The notes: generated by a model not told the origin, from the letters alone. A stretch of 64,000 bases of DNA from Devosia insulae DS-56 (GCF_000970465.2 NZ_LAJE02000072.1:1-64000); one strand, 5' to 3'; positions 16,037-25,482 are shown, counted from the first letter of the stretch. Numbers and translations are program-made.

Positions 16037-16861
16037 ATGAGCACGAATTTAAGAACGGCCAATGTCACGGCCATGGACCCGGTGTGGGACGCGGTGGTTT
16101 CGGGGGCTCGACGGGTGGTGGCCAGCGAGCCGTCGCTGACCAATCTGCTCTACTCCAACGTGCTCAATCATGACGGCTTCGAGGATGCGCTGGCCCACCG
16201 GCTGGCCGAGCGGCTCGACCACCCCGACGTTTCCGCCGACCTGATCCGCCAGGCCTTCCGTGAGGCGCAGGAGTCGCGCCCGGAAATCGGGCTCGAGGCG
16301 CGCGCCGATCTCGCGGCGACACTGGAGCGCGATCCGGCGCTGCATAAGGCGGTCGATTGCTTCCTCTACTTCAAGGGTTTCCATGCCATCCAGACGCACC
16401 GCTTCGCGCATGCGCTGTGGCTGATGGGCCGCAAGGATTTCGCGCTCTACCTGCAGAGCCGCTCGAGCGCGGTGTTCCAGGTCGACATCAATCCGGCGGC
16501 GCGCATCGGCAAGGGCATCATGCTCGACCATGCCACCGGTTTCGTGGTCGGCGAGACGGCCACCATCGGTGACAATGTCTCGATCCTGCAGGGCGTGACG
16601 CTGGGCGGTACCGGCAAGTCCGAGGAAGACCGCCATCCCAAGATCGGCAATGGCGTGCTGATCGGCGCACATGCGGTGGTGCTGGGCAATATCCGGGTCG
16701 GAGATTGCGCCCGCATCGGCGCGGGTTCGGTGGTGGTCAAGGAAGTGCCGCCGCGAGTGACCGTGGCCGGGGTTCCGGCGCGGATCATCGGCGAAGCGGG
16801 CACGCCGCATCCGGCATCGGTGATGGACCAGCTGGCCGTGGTGCAGGACCTCACCGGCTGA
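16037..16861 (+). CDS. cysE: Serine O-acetyltransferase
   Basis: 274 residues from ATG at 16037, six bases after GGAGAG. Makes O-acetylserine from serine and acetyl-CoA for cysteine synthesis. The helical N-terminal SATase domain (residues 10-140) is followed by the left-handed beta-helix with DINPAARIGKGIMLDHATG, VVGETATIGDNVSILQGVTLGG and the His/Asp catalytic pair, then GVPARIIG. Complete, typical length. A hairpin follows the stop. Confidence 0.95.
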   Translation: MSTNLRTANVTAMDPVWDAVVSGARRVVASEPSLTNLLYSNVLNHDGFEDALAHRLAERLDHPDVSADLIRQAFREAQESRPEIGLEARADLAATLERDPALHKAVDCFLYFKGFHAIQTHRFAHALWLMGRKDFALYLQSRSSAVFQVDINPAARIGKGIMLDHATGFVVGETATIGDNVSILQGVTLGGTGKSEEDRHPKIGNGVLIGAHAVVLGNIRVGDCARIGAGSVVVKEVPPRVTVAGVPARIIGEAGTPHPASVMDQLAVVQDLTG

Positions 16862-16874
16862 TTCTGCCGCGGAC

Positions 16875-16897
16875 CGGCGGTGTCTCCGCCGCTTTTT
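16875..16897 (+). terminator. Probable terminator after cysE
   Basis: GGCGG-TGTCT-CCGCC stem followed by GCTTTTT, 14 bp after the cysE stop. Confidence 0.55.
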
Positions 16898-17004
16898 GCG
16901 CCCTTCATCGCGGAAAAATGCACAGCACGGGATTGCCCGCCGGGGCGCAATGCCTATTGTGGCGATCCCAAATCGACCTCGCGAATGCCCTTGAAGGAGC
17001 CGCC

Positions 17005-17223
17005 GTGAACCATCCTGAAATCATCAAGCTCCAGAAGTTTCTGCAGCAGAAGTTCGGCAACCGGAACATCGACGTCCGCCCACGCAACAAGCAGAACGAC
17101 AGCGTGGAAGTGTATCTGGGCGAGGAATTCCTCGGCCTGATCTATGTCGACGACGAGGACGGCGACCGTTCGTACAATTTCCAGATGGCTATTCTGGACG
17201 TCGACCTGGACGAGATCCACTAA
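17005..17223 (+). CDS. DUF3126 family protein
   Basis: 72 residues from GTG, with AAGGAG eight bases upstream. Short acidic protein (EIIKLQKFLQQKFGN, then VYLGEEFLGLIYVDDEDGDRS) matching the alphaproteobacterial DUF3126 family of unknown function. Complete; probably shares the transcriptional direction of cysE but is separated by a hairpin. Confidence 0.8.
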   Translation: MNHPEIIKLQKFLQQKFGNRNIDVRPRNKQNDSVEVYLGEEFLGLIYVDDEDGDRSYNFQMAILDVDLDEIH

Positions 17224-17245
17224 GCACAGCGCGTTGCGGCGCGCC

Positions 17246-17917
17246 TCAGAGCGCGCCGATCTGCCCCAGCCTGGCGGTGAGTTCCGCATCGAAATCACGC
17301 CAGTGCTGCAGCGCGGGTTCCGGGAAGGCGTAGACCGCCGCGACGCCCGGCCCCAGATAGACGGTCCTCAGGCACTGTCCGACTGCGGCCGAGGCGATCG
17401 GCTTCGAGCACTTGGCGACGAACGGCTCGGACGATAGCGGGTCGTACCACACCACTTCATCGGCATAGCCACCATCTGCCCGCAATGGCTTGCCCACCAG
17501 ACCGGGCGGGCCGCTCAACTGCTCGGGCAGAAACTGGTGCAGGTAGACGCCGTCGAGCAATGCGGCGCTCGGTCGGGCGCGACTGCGCGGCAGCAGCGTC
17601 ACGTCCACCGGCTCGCTATGGGCGTCGACGCCGAACGGCAACTCGAAGCGCAGGTCGATCTGCTTGGCAAAGCCCTCGATGCGCTGCTCCTCGTAGCGGA
17701 ACCAGGATAGCGGGATTTCGAGGTCGCGGCCACCCAGCGTACGGGTCAGCGTGGTCTCGGTATCGAGCCGGTGCGCCTGCGTGCGGGCAGTGCGCCCAGC
17801 GGCGTCGATCAGGTAGGCGACGCCGATCCCCAAAAGGGCAAGCAGCACGGCGATGGCGCCGAGGTTGAAGCCGATCGAGTGGTGATGGGGTCTGTGGACC
17901 TGCGCCTCGCCGGCCAT
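17246..17917 (-). CDS. Single-pass membrane protein of unknown function
   Basis: 223 residues from ATG at 17917. A His-rich N-terminus (HRPHHHS) precedes one membrane helix at about 16-34 (GAIAVLLALLGIGVAYLI). The remaining 190 residues are predicted periplasmic and contain two cysteines (AKCSKP and GQCLRT). No family recognised. It converges with the DUF3126 gene. Confidence 0.55.
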   Translation of the reverse strand: MAGEAQVHRPHHHSIGFNLGAIAVLLALLGIGVAYLIDAAGRTARTQAHRLDTETTLTRTLGGRDLEIPLSWFRYEEQRIEGFAKQIDLRFELPFGVDAHSEPVDVTLLPRSRARPSAALLDGVYLHQFLPEQLSGPPGLVGKPLRADGGYADEVVWYDPLSSEPFVAKCSKPIASAAVGQCLRTVYLGPGVAAVYAFPEPALQHWRDFDAELTARLGQIGAL

Positions 17918-18017
17918 CGCTCTCAAATTAACCAGAGTTGTGTGCGTCAGGTGACAGCCCACTGGGCGCCGGATATGCTTAACAAAGAGTTAAGGTATTG
18001 GTGCAGAGGGCGCGTGA

Positions 18018-18338
18018 ATGCTCAGGGAATTGCTGCTGGCCGGCTTGATCATGGCGGTGGGGCTCGCCATCGCCGGCGCCGGCACCTACCTCTACCAGTG
18101 GCTGGCCAAGGCGCAGGCGGCACTGCGCTATGATGGCAAGACCTTCGCGCACAGCCTTGGTCACGTGGCGGTGAGTTTCGTGTGCGGCCCGTTCATCATG
18201 CTGCAGATGGGCTGGCAGCACGATCGCAACGGCACGTTGTCGATCAGCTTGGCGCTGGTCGCCGCATTTGTCGCTTTCGGCTGGGCCTTCATCACCGGCC
18301 TGATGTTCGTCGGCAGCTATTTCGCGCTGATGGCGTAA
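18018..18338 (+). CDS. Small three-helix membrane protein (DUF6949-like)
   Basis: 106 residues from ATG. Membrane segments lie at about 4-28, 48-66 and 76-104 (GLIMAVGLAIAGAGTYLYQW; VSFVCGPFIML; LVAAFVAFGWAFITGLMFVG). The pattern resembles the DUF6949 group of small alphaproteobacterial membrane proteins, though that name is from memory. Function unknown. It is divergent from the single-pass membrane protein. Confidence 0.6.
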   Translation: MLRELLLAGLIMAVGLAIAGAGTYLYQWLAKAQAALRYDGKTFAHSLGHVAVSFVCGPFIMLQMGWQHDRNGTLSISLALVAAFVAFGWAFITGLMFVGSYFALMA

Positions 18339-18355
18339 GCCAGCTGCCGCAGGGC

Positions 18356-18883
18356 ATGGCGCCACCCGTTCCCGTCGAACTGAAGCCGCATGACCGGCTT
18401 TGGGCAAATGCCGTTGCGGCGGAAGCCGAACGGCTTGCCGCGACGCTTGGCGAGGAACTGCTGGCCGTCCATCACGTCGGTTCGACCGCCATCCCGGGGA
18501 TCGTCGCCAAGCCCACGCTGGACATTGTCCCGGTGGTTCGTTCCCTCGACGCGCTCGATGCCATGCGGCCGGAGGTCGAGGCGCTGGGGTATCGATGGTG
18601 GGGGGAGTACGGCCTCGTCGGCCGGCGGTTTTGTACGCTCGACGATCCGGAGACCGGGAAGCGCCGCGTTCACCTGCATTGCTACCAGCTGGGTGCCGCC
18701 GCGATCGGGCGACACCTGGCGTTTCGCGACTATCTGGTGGCTCACCCCGAGCTCGCCGCCCAGTACGAGGCCGTGAAGCGACGCTGCTTCGAGCAGCATC
18801 ACAAGAGCTCGCACGACTACAGCAGCTGCAAGGGGGATTGGATCCAGCGCATCGAAGCCGAGGCGCTGGCTGCGCTCGGCTGA
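18356..18883 (+). CDS. GrpB family protein (UPF0157)
   Basis: 175 residues with the nucleotidyltransferase-like signature of GrpB/UPF0157: HVGSTAIPGIVAKPTLDIVPVV at about 40-60, then RRVHLHCYQ and FRDYLVAHPELAAQYE, then HDYSSCKGDWIQ. These proteins are predicted nucleotidyltransferases of unknown substrate, sometimes fused to CoaE. ATG at 18356 is preceded by GCAGGG. It starts 17 bp after the previous gene. Confidence 0.85.
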   Translation: MAPPVPVELKPHDRLWANAVAAEAERLAATLGEELLAVHHVGSTAIPGIVAKPTLDIVPVVRSLDALDAMRPEVEALGYRWWGEYGLVGRRFCTLDDPETGKRRVHLHCYQLGAAAIGRHLAFRDYLVAHPELAAQYEAVKRRCFEQHHKSSHDYSSCKGDWIQRIEAEALAALG

Positions 18884-18886
18884 CGC

Positions 18887-19513
18887 TTACTTCGACGCAA
18901 CGAAGGTGGTGCGGGGATCGACCAGGTCGACCCACTGGCCGGCATCGGCCTGCGACTGGCGCTTCAAGTAAGTGTAGGGCGTCTCGTTCCAGACGAGGAT
19001 GCGGCCATCCTGATTGTCGAGCACCAGGTCGCCGCGGTCGGTGCGGACCATCAGCACGGCATGGCCGGTGCCCTTGGCTTCGCGCACCACGGTGACCAGC
19101 AGGGTCGAGGGGTTCCAGCCGGCGGCGATCAGCGCCTTGCGCTTGGCCAGCGCGAAATCCTCGCAGTCGCCGTAGCCGTCATCGGGGTAGGCCCAGTACT
19201 CGGCGACCTTGTAGTAGTCCTCGTCGGTGATGGCGGTGATCGCCGAGTTGACGACGTTGTTGACCTGCACGAGCTCGGCCCAGCGCGCCTCGGTCAGCAC
19301 CGTGGCGCCGACGGCGTGCGGGTTGGCCTTGCATTCGCTGCGATGCGACTTGCAGAACTCGGAGGCGCCCACCGGGATGCTGGTGATGCCGCCGGCCGGG
19401 GCGAAGGCGGGATTGGTGAAATCGACCTGGTCGGCGCGCGCCGGCATGGCGAGAATGAATGCCGCCATCCCGATTGCGACTGCCGCTGCGATGAACCCTT
19501 TGAACTTCGACAT
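18887..19513 (-). CDS. Transglutaminase-like cysteine proteinase (BTLCP)
   Basis: 208 residues. Residues 1-27 are a signal peptide (AAAVAIGMAAFILAMPARA, cleavage after ADQ). The catalytic triad of the bacterial transglutaminase-like family is visible: Cys in YGDCEDFALAKRKAL, His in GTGHAVLMVRTD, and Asp in LVLDNQDGRI. A cysteine pair (EFCKSHRSECKANP) lies earlier. Such periplasmic proteases (LapG-related, peptidase C93) process surface proteins; no LapA or LapD-like partner is seen here. Converges with the GrpB gene. Confidence 0.85.
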   Translation of the reverse strand: MSKFKGFIAAAVAIGMAAFILAMPARADQVDFTNPAFAPAGGITSIPVGASEFCKSHRSECKANPHAVGATVLTEARWAELVQVNNVVNSAITAITDEDYYKVAEYWAYPDDGYGDCEDFALAKRKALIAAGWNPSTLLVTVVREAKGTGHAVLMVRTDRGDLVLDNQDGRILVWNETPYTYLKRQSQADAGQWVDLVDPRTTFVASK

Positions 19514-19652
19514 CGTGGTTGCCCCCTGACGGAAGCCACGATGCCCGGGCCAAATTGCCCCGAACGAAAAACTGCAAGCTAGTTTTTATGCGAATTCGAA
19601 CGGTCCTGGTGAGGACTCGTTAGGCATAGCGAAGCAGTTGGAAATCGGCGGG

Positions 19653-20276
19653 TTAGTTGACCCGCAGGTTCTGCTGCACGACGGTCAGCATTTCCTGGGC
19701 GGAGACGAATTCGACGGCGACGCCGTCGCCGAAGTGGCGGACCACGCGGGCGCGCATGCGGCCCAGGGTCACCGGGGTGCCCATCGCCGGGCGGACAGCA
19801 AGTTCGATCGCGGCGCCCGAGAGCGAGATGTCGATGATCTTGCAGTTGTAGCGGCGGCCATCGTCGAGGACGACGGTGGAATGCCGGTTGTCGGGCACCA
19901 CGCGCTCGTGCCGGCGGTCCTCCGGCAGGTTGAGCAGGTCTTTGTTGGCGAGCCAGGTCAGCTGGGCCGCCATCTTGTCGCGCTTCCGCGAGGTGGCGAC
20001 GATATCCATCTTGAAGCCGCCGTCGATGACGTCGGTGATGTCGCCCTCGATGCGGCCGAGGTGATCGATATAGGCAATGACGCGCTCGCCGGCGATGCCG
20101 GAGATCGGCGCGATGATCATCGCATCGCCCGGCGACATCTCAATCACCTGGCAGGGAAATTCGCGGCGGTCGGTGAGCATGTAGCGGCCGAGCAGCGAAA
20201 CCCTGACGCGCTGGAAACGCGGCAGCTGCGCATACGAGCGGGCAGGTCGCGCGGAGCGTGTGTTGTCGGTGAGCAT
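19653..20276 (-). CDS. Tandem PilZ-domain protein
   Basis: 207 residues with two PilZ-like halves. The first (RFQRVRVSLLGRYML, then CQVIEMSPGDAMII) has a degenerate RxxxR motif. The second (DRRHERVVPDNRHSTVVL, CKIIDISLSGAAIEL) keeps RxxxR and D/NxSxxG. PilZ domains bind cyclic di-GMP; only the second half has the full motif here. No output domain is attached. Cytosolic; stands alone. Confidence 0.8.
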   Translation of the reverse strand: MLTDNTRSARPARSYAQLPRFQRVRVSLLGRYMLTDRREFPCQVIEMSPGDAMIIAPISGIAGERVIAYIDHLGRIEGDITDVIDGGFKMDIVATSRKRDKMAAQLTWLANKDLLNLPEDRRHERVVPDNRHSTVVLDDGRRYNCKIIDISLSGAAIELAVRPAMGTPVTLGRMRARVVRHFGDGVAVEFVSAQEMLTVVQQNLRVN

Positions 20277-20381
20277 CAGAGGGGACCTGCCGGGGCCAAA
20301 CGATTGATTGGCCTACACTAGTCCGCTCTTGGTTAATCGAAGGTAAGGCTTGAGGCGCGCAATGCGCCAAACCTGCGATTT

Positions 20382-21044
20382 TTAGCGTCGGCCACCATCG
20401 ATCACGGCCAGATGAGCGTAGCGTCGCGCGGTTCGCCCGAACACCGTGGCGCTCATCGGGGTAGGGACCGCCGATCCGGCACTGGCGAAAACCAAGTCCT
20501 CTGCGGGTACCGATGCCACGACATCGCTCGCCATGTCGGCCAGCGACACGTCGTCCGGCCAGATCAGCCGCAGGCCGGTGATGCGCTGCTCCATGATCGG
20601 CTGGACGCCAAACCAATAGGGCTCGTCGATCGAGGTCATGGCGCCGAGCAGGCGGTTCTGGGTGCTGCCGTTGTGACGGAGCGGCAGGAGAATAGTCTCG
20701 ACCGACAGGCGCGTGTGCACCGCCGTCGTGCCCTGGAAGGTGACGAGGGCAACCGCATGATCCTCGGTGACGGCGCGGACCAGGGTGTCGATAGCGTCGC
20801 GGTCACGTTCGTGCCACAGACGCGTAAAGGAGCGGCCCTTCAGCTCGCGGGCATAGGCCGAACAGAGATGCGAGCCGGCGAGGCGGAAATCGAACTCGTT
20901 GGTATCGTTGAGCTCGAGGATAAAGGTATTGGCGAGGGCGGAACGGATTCGGGTCGGATCGATGTCGCGCCGATCCGGAGCACTGCGAGAACCGCGGAGC
21001 GCATTCCAATAGTCGAACAGCGCCTTGGTGCTGGCCTTTTGCAT
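20382..21044 (-). CDS. PAS domain protein (PAS_5 family)
   Basis: 220 residues from ATG at 21044. It begins with helix FDYWNALRGS and DRRDIDPTRIRSAL, then the PAS core (TFILELNDTNEFDFRLAGSHLCSAYARELKG and a strand VALVTF). This arrangement matches the alphaproteobacterial PAS_5 family of sensory proteins without output domain. Upstream is a 12-base gap holding only AAGG, so the start is moderately certain. Function unknown. Confidence 0.75.
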   Translation of the reverse strand: MQKASTKALFDYWNALRGSRSAPDRRDIDPTRIRSALANTFILELNDTNEFDFRLAGSHLCSAYARELKGRSFTRLWHERDRDAIDTLVRAVTEDHAVALVTFQGTTAVHTRLSVETILLPLRHNGSTQNRLLGAMTSIDEPYWFGVQPIMEQRITGLRLIWPDDVSLADMASDVVASVPAEDLVFASAGSAVPTPMSATVFGRTARRYAHLAVIDGGRR

Positions 21045-21231
21045 AGTCTTTTTGCCTTGTTCCCAAACCCCGAGCATCGCATCCCGGAGAAGGGGGCGAC
21101 CGCCGCAGCACTAAGAGTGACAAAAGCCGTAGCGGAAATCGCCCTTAAACAATTGTTAGGGTTAACGCGGCGGGCCCCGTGTGGATAAGTCGGGGGAATG
21201 GGCTACAAAGCCCGGAAAACCGGGAGTTTCC

Positions 21232-21990
21232 ATGTCTGACGAGCGAAATCACCAACAAAATCAAGCGTCTGACGGTCGTCAGCCGGCCATTCTATTGCCC
21301 GGCGTGGTGACTGCGCTACTGGGCCTGATGTTGGCCGTACACCTCGCCAGAGCCTTCGTTCTTAACGAACAAGGTGACCTCCAGCTGATCTACTGGCTGG
21401 CCTTCATCCCGGCTCGCGGCATCGCTGGAGCGGGGTTCGACGGAGGGTGGATACCGCTGCTCTGGACCCCGTTCACGCACGCCTTTTTGCATGCGGGATG
21501 GGAGCACCTTTTAATCAATTGCGCCTGGTTGGCGATTTTTGGCACCCCGGTCGCCCGCCGCTACGGCCCGCGCGCCACGGTGATTCTCTTCCTCGCGAGT
21601 GCGGCCGTCGGCGCCGCGGCGTTCGCCGCGACGACACTGCCGTCGGTACAGGTGCTGATCGGCGCTTCCGGTGGCGTCGCGGGGCTGACCGGGGCCGCGT
21701 GCCGCTTCATGTTCCAGCCGGTGATCGTCGGGCGCGATCTCGAGACCGGCACCGAGCAGGTGCTCGGGCGCCGGATGGCGAGCATTGCCGAGCTGATGCG
21801 CAACCAGCGTGCCGCCTTCTTCATTGTAGTGTGGCTGGTGCTCAACGCGGCCGTACCGTTCCTGCCCATGCTGATCGGGCAATCGATCGGTATCGCCTGG
21901 CAGGCACACCTGGGCGGTTTCCTCGCCGGCCTGTTTCTCACGCCGCTGTTCGAGCGCCGTCCTGCCGCCTCTGAGGAGGAAAGCAAATGA
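21232..21990 (+). CDS. Rhomboid family intramembrane serine protease
   Basis: 252 residues from ATG at 21232 after GGGAG. Six predicted membrane helices. Rhomboid signatures: HAFLHAGWEHLLINCAWL (the HxxxN region), catalytic serine in GASGGVAGL, and the catalytic His in AHLGGFLAGLF of the last helix. An extended charged insert lies between helices 4 and 5. Its stop overlaps the start of slyX, so they are co-transcribed. Substrate unknown. Confidence 0.9.
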   Translation: MSDERNHQQNQASDGRQPAILLPGVVTALLGLMLAVHLARAFVLNEQGDLQLIYWLAFIPARGIAGAGFDGGWIPLLWTPFTHAFLHAGWEHLLINCAWLAIFGTPVARRYGPRATVILFLASAAVGAAAFAATTLPSVQVLIGASGGVAGLTGAACRFMFQPVIVGRDLETGTEQVLGRRMASIAELMRNQRAAFFIVVWLVLNAAVPFLPMLIGQSIGIAWQAHLGGFLAGLFLTPLFERRPAASEEESK

Positions 21991-22208
21991 GCGATGTCGC
22001 CGACCTTACGGCCCGCATGGTCACGCTGGAGACGACGATCGCCTTCCAGGACCAGGCGATCGAGGAATTGAACGCGGCGCTGGCCGAACACTTCAAACAG
22101 ATCGAGGCGCTGAAGCGTGAGCTCAGCAACCTCGGCTCGCAGCTCCGCGACGTCGAAGCGCATCCGGCGCTGGCGCCGGCGGTCGAACCGCCGCCGCCGC
22201 ATTACTGA
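21987..22208 (+). CDS. slyX: SlyX family protein
   Basis: 73 residues forming one coiled coil ([22 protein letters not shown]) with a proline-rich tail, as in SlyX proteins. Starts within ATGA of the rhomboid stop. Cytosolic; function unknown. Its 3' end overlaps hisI on the other strand by a few bases. Confidence 0.85.
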   Translation: MSDVADLTARMVTLETTIAFQDQAIEELNAALAEHFKQIEALKRELSNLGSQLRDVEAHPALAPAVEPPPPHY

Positions 22209-22648
22209 ACTTTGTAGACCTCAGCTGGATCGAACAGCCGCGCTTCGCCGCTCTGGCGCAGCGTCTCAGTGTCCTCCACGATGCGGTAGAAGCAGCTTTT
22301 CCGGCCGGTGTGGCAAGCGGCGCCCCGGCCGGTCTGCTCGACGAGCAGCAGCACCACGTCCTGGTCGCAATCGGTCCGCATCTCTACGAGCTTCTGGATT
22401 TCGCCCGAGCTTTCGCCCTTCTTCCAGAGCTTTTTCCGCGAGCGCGAATAGTAGTGCACCTCGCCGGTTTCGATGGTGAGCCGCAACGCCTCGGCGTTCA
22501 TGTGCGCCACCATCAGCACGCGGTTGCTGCCGGCCTCCTGCGCCACGGCGGTGACGAGGCCGTGCGCGTCGAATTTCGGCGCGAACAGGGTGCCTTCCTC
22601 GAGGTCGGCGTGGCTGAGGGCAGTGGGGTCGGCAAAGGAGGTGCTCAT
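22202..22648 (-). CDS. hisI: Phosphoribosyl-AMP cyclohydrolase
   Basis: 148 residues. Third step of histidine synthesis, opening the adenine ring of phosphoribosyl-AMP. Conserved [28 protein letters not shown], metal-binding DCDQDVVLL and [14 protein letters not shown] are all present. It is the stand-alone HisI without the HisE pyrophosphohydrolase half, as in most alphaproteobacteria. ATG start; other his genes are not in this window. Confidence 0.95.
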   Translation of the reverse strand: MSTSFADPTALSHADLEEGTLFAPKFDAHGLVTAVAQEAGSNRVLMVAHMNAEALRLTIETGEVHYYSRSRKKLWKKGESSGEIQKLVEMRTDCDQDVVLLLVEQTGRGAACHTGRKSCFYRIVEDTETLRQSGEARLFDPAEVYKVQ

Positions 22649-22679
22649 GGCCGGGTTCTATCCCGCGCCCGGCTCGCGC

Positions 22680-23522
22680 TCAATCCTCGAGCGCGATCCA
22701 GATCTCGACCGTGCCGAGCCCGGTGTGCTCGTTGAAGTCGGGCCCGTAATACTCGATGAAGCTCCACGGCCCACGCTTCTTGCGGTACCCGCAGGTCGGC
22801 AGCCACTGCGCAAAGATCGCTTCGATGGTCGATCGGATGGTGGTGATGTGGCCGCGATGGGCGAGGCGGGCGTAGCGCTGGGCCGGCACGGTGACCAGCG
22901 TGAACTCGCGCGGCAGCTCGGCGGTCTCGCGCACCGCCATGGCGGCCATGTACTCGCACTCGCCGGTTTCGCTGAAATAGCGGCCGGAGAGCCCGTAATA
23001 GACGCCCGGGACTTCACCCGGCACGTTGCCGACATAGGGGCCGAAACGTTGCCACTGCGCCGGGATCCCGGCATCGGCATTGGCGGCGTAGCGTGCGACT
23101 ATCCCCGCCACGCGGATCGGGCCATGATCTTCGATGCGCGGCGGGCAGAGTTCCACCGGCACCTCCGGGTCGATGCGCAGGGGCTCGAGCAAGGGCAGGC
23201 CGTCGAGGCGCCGCCGCCGCCGCACCTCCTCCGGCGTCAGGCCGGTCAAGCTGCGGAAGGCGCGGGTGAAAGCCTCATGCGAGCCGTAACCGGCATCGAG
23301 CGCGACGCCAAGGATATCGGGCGCGCCACCAGCCAGCGCCTTCGCCGCTTCGGTGAGCCGGCGGCCGCGCAGATACGCGGAGATCGAGTAGCCGGTAACC
23401 TGAGGGAAGATGCGCGACAGGTGGAAGCGCGACACCCCCGCATGCACGGCCATGTCCTCGAGCGTCAGCGACATGCCGAAGCGCGATTCGATGATCCAGA
23501 GGGTCTTGGCGACGGCGGACAT
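22680..23522 (-). CDS. AraC family regulator with GyrI-like effector domain
   Basis: 280 residues. The N-terminal AraC domain has two helix-turn-helices (LTLEDMAVHAGVSRFHLSRIF and ILGVALDAGYGSHEAFTRAF) and ends by residue 105. Residues 120-280 match the GyrI-like/AraC_E_bind small-molecule domain, ending in the usual GTVEIWIALED strand. Similar to Rob/SoxS-like drug-responsive regulators such as Rob. The target is unknown; no neighbour suggests one. Confidence 0.85.
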   Translation of the reverse strand: MSAVAKTLWIIESRFGMSLTLEDMAVHAGVSRFHLSRIFPQVTGYSISAYLRGRRLTEAAKALAGGAPDILGVALDAGYGSHEAFTRAFRSLTGLTPEEVRRRRRLDGLPLLEPLRIDPEVPVELCPPRIEDHGPIRVAGIVARYAANADAGIPAQWQRFGPYVGNVPGEVPGVYYGLSGRYFSETGECEYMAAMAVRETAELPREFTLVTVPAQRYARLAHRGHITTIRSTIEAIFAQWLPTCGYRKKRGPWSFIEYYGPDFNEHTGLGTVEIWIALED

Positions 23523-23592
23523 GGGCTCACCCTATGCCCGCCCAGATATAGCAGACTTGATCGCGGTTGCGGTCAGCGCACTGCGCGTGACG

Positions 23593-24210
23593 TCAGCGCT
23601 TGCCCACCATGGCGAAGAAGCGATCCTGCTCGTTGCGATCCTCGGCGAACACACCGGTGAAGCGCTGCGTGATGGTGAGGGCACCGTGGGCGCGCACGCC
23701 GCGCATCGACATGCACATGTGCTCGGCTTCGATCATCACGGCGGCGCCGCGCGGGTTGAGGTGCTCGTTCACGGCATCGATGATCTGCGCCGTCATGTTC
23801 TCCTGCACCTGCAGGCGGCGGGCATAGACCTCGACCAGGCGGGCGAGCTTGGACAGGCCGACGACGCCGTCATGCGGCAGGTAGGCGATGTGCACCTTGC
23901 CGAAGAACGGCACCATGTGGTGCTCGCAATGAGACGAGAACGGGATGTCGCGCACCAGCACGACGTCATCGTAGCCACCGACCTCCTTGAAGGTCTTGTG
24001 CAGCACCTCGCGCGGATCGTCGCCATAGCCGGCGAAGAACTCGCGGTACGCTTTGGTAACGCGGTGCGGCGTTTCCAGCAGGCCCTCGCGCGTCGGATCG
24101 TCACCGGCCCAGGCGATCAGCGTGCGAACCGCCGCTTCCGCTTCTTCGCGGCTGGGGCGGGTGATTTCAGGGACGAGTTTGACGTGCTGCGGCTTGGCGC
24201 TGGCGTCCAT
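23593..24210 (-). CDS. folE: GTP cyclohydrolase I
   Basis: 205 residues from ATG at 24210 after GAGG. Converts GTP to dihydroneopterin triphosphate, first step of folate and queuosine precursor synthesis. The zinc ligands are visible: C95 and H98 in SSHCEHHM, and C166 in EHMCMSMRG. Complete and typical. It is divergent from the IscU-like gene, an arrangement common in the order. Confidence 0.95.
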   Translation of the reverse strand: MDASAKPQHVKLVPEITRPSREEAEAAVRTLIAWAGDDPTREGLLETPHRVTKAYREFFAGYGDDPREVLHKTFKEVGGYDDVVLVRDIPFSSHCEHHMVPFFGKVHIAYLPHDGVVGLSKLARLVEVYARRLQVQENMTAQIIDAVNEHLNPRGAAVMIEAEHMCMSMRGVRAHGALTITQRFTGVFAEDRNEQDRFFAMVGKR

Positions 24211-24366
24211 CTTTGGTTCCTCGGTCAATAGCAGGCGACAGACGCAATACGTCGCCCCACGGTTCCCGGCATGGTGTCAGTGACGATGGACGCCGCTGAC
24301 TTGTTGCATCTCCATCACTATATAGGTGGGCAACGACAGCGGCCAAGAAACAGTTTCGCGAAAAAG

Positions 24367-24819
24367 ATGGAACTCAGCGATCTTTATTCGGACCGGATCC
24401 TCGAACTCGCCGGCAATCAGCCAAGGCCAGGGCGGCTCAGCGATCCCGATGCCAGCGCCCGCAAGGTCAGCCGGGTGTGCGGCTCGACCATCGAGGTGGA
24501 TATCACGGTCGAGGACGGGGTGATCACCGGCTACGGCCATGACATCCAGGCCTGCGCGCTCGGCCAGACCTCGGCCGCGGTGGTCGCAACGCACGTGGTG
24601 GGCACGCCGATCAGCGAGTTCCGCCGGGTGCGCGACGAGATGACGACGATGCTCAAGGCTGACGGGCCGCCGCCGGCAGGCGAAAAGTGGATCGACCTCA
24701 AATATCTCGAACCGGTGCGCGAGTACCGGCCGCGGCACACCTCGACGCTGCTGGTGTTCGACGCGGTGTGCGAGGCGCTGGACAAGCTCGAGGCCCCGCA
24801 GGTGGCGGCGATCGGCTGA
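24367..24819 (+). CDS. IscU/NifU-N type iron-sulfur scaffold protein
   Basis: 150 residues from ATG at 24367. A NifU_N-type scaffold on which Fe-S clusters are built. Cysteines are C38 (SRVCGS), C63 (IQACALG) and a third near residue 138 (DAVCEAL), which is close to the three-Cys arrangement of IscU/SufU. The stop overlaps the yidD start (TGATG). It lies 28 kb from the suf operon, which itself lacks a U-type scaffold but has SufB. Could be a specialised homologue rather than the main scaffold. Confidence 0.8.
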   Translation: MELSDLYSDRILELAGNQPRPGRLSDPDASARKVSRVCGSTIEVDITVEDGVITGYGHDIQACALGQTSAAVVATHVVGTPISEFRRVRDEMTTMLKADGPPPAGEKWIDLKYLEPVREYRPRHTSTLLVFDAVCEALDKLEAPQVAAIG

Positions 24820-25130
24820 TGCAGCGCATCGCGCAGGTGTTCTGGAGCATTGTCGACTGGCCGTTCAAGCTCGCCTCGTACGGGCTGATCCAGGGCTACC
24901 GCTATTCGCTGTCGATGTTCATGGGCCGCACCTGCCGGCACGCGCCCAGTTGCTCGGAGTTCACCCGCGACGCCATCTGGCGGCACGGCTTCTGGCCCGG
25001 CGGCTGGATGGGACTGGCACGGATCGTCCGCTGCCGGCCCGGCGGCACGCATGGCTACGACCCGGTGCCGGAGACGGTGCCGGCAGCGGCGCACTGGTAT
25101 GCGCCCTGGAGCTACGGGCGCTGGAAGTAG
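24819..25130 (+). CDS. yidD: Membrane protein insertion efficiency factor
   Basis: 103 residues. The HxxxCSEFTRDAI pattern (ACRHAPSCSEF-like here: CRHAPSCSEFTRDAI) and GWMGLARIVRCRPGGTHGYDPVPE are diagnostic of YidD. It assists insertion of membrane proteins with YidC. Its start overlaps the scaffold gene stop, so the two form an operon. Usually yidD is next to rnpA and yidC; this location beside folE/iscU-like genes is the alphaproteobacterial arrangement. Confidence 0.9.
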   Translation: MQRIAQVFWSIVDWPFKLASYGLIQGYRYSLSMFMGRTCRHAPSCSEFTRDAIWRHGFWPGGWMGLARIVRCRPGGTHGYDPVPETVPAAAHWYAPWSYGRWK

Positions 25131-25221
25131 CGGTACGGATCGTTTTCCGTCCTCCGCCGTTATGGCTGGCCAGCTGGAATGTTCTGGCTGGTTAGCGACT
25201 TAACGGGAAGGAAGACGTGCG

Positions 25222-25482
25222 ATGGCTTTCGACGGCGTGGGTTGGCTTGCCGCCATCATCATTGGCGGCATAGCGGGTTGGCTCGCTGGGCGGTTCATGA
25301 ACAACAGCAGCGGCGTGGTGATGAACATTATTCTGGGCATCGTTGGCGCGATCGTCGCCAGCCTGGTGTTTGGCCTTCTGGGCATCTCATTCGGCGGCTG
25401 GTTCGGTTACCTGATCGCCGGCGTGATTGGCGCCTGTATCCTCATTGCCATCGGCAGGGCGGTGTCCAGCAGGCGAAGCTAG
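25222..25482 (+). CDS. GlsB/YeaQ/YmgE family stress membrane protein
   Basis: 86 residues with three glycine-rich membrane helices ([38 protein letters not shown] and [17 protein letters not shown]). This is the transglycosylase-associated (GlsB/YeaQ/YmgE) family, induced by stress in several bacteria. Function not known. Single gene before thrS. Confidence 0.9.
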   Translation: MAFDGVGWLAAIIIGGIAGWLAGRFMNNSSGVVMNIILGIVGAIVASLVFGLLGISFGGWFGYLIAGVIGACILIAIGRAVSSRRS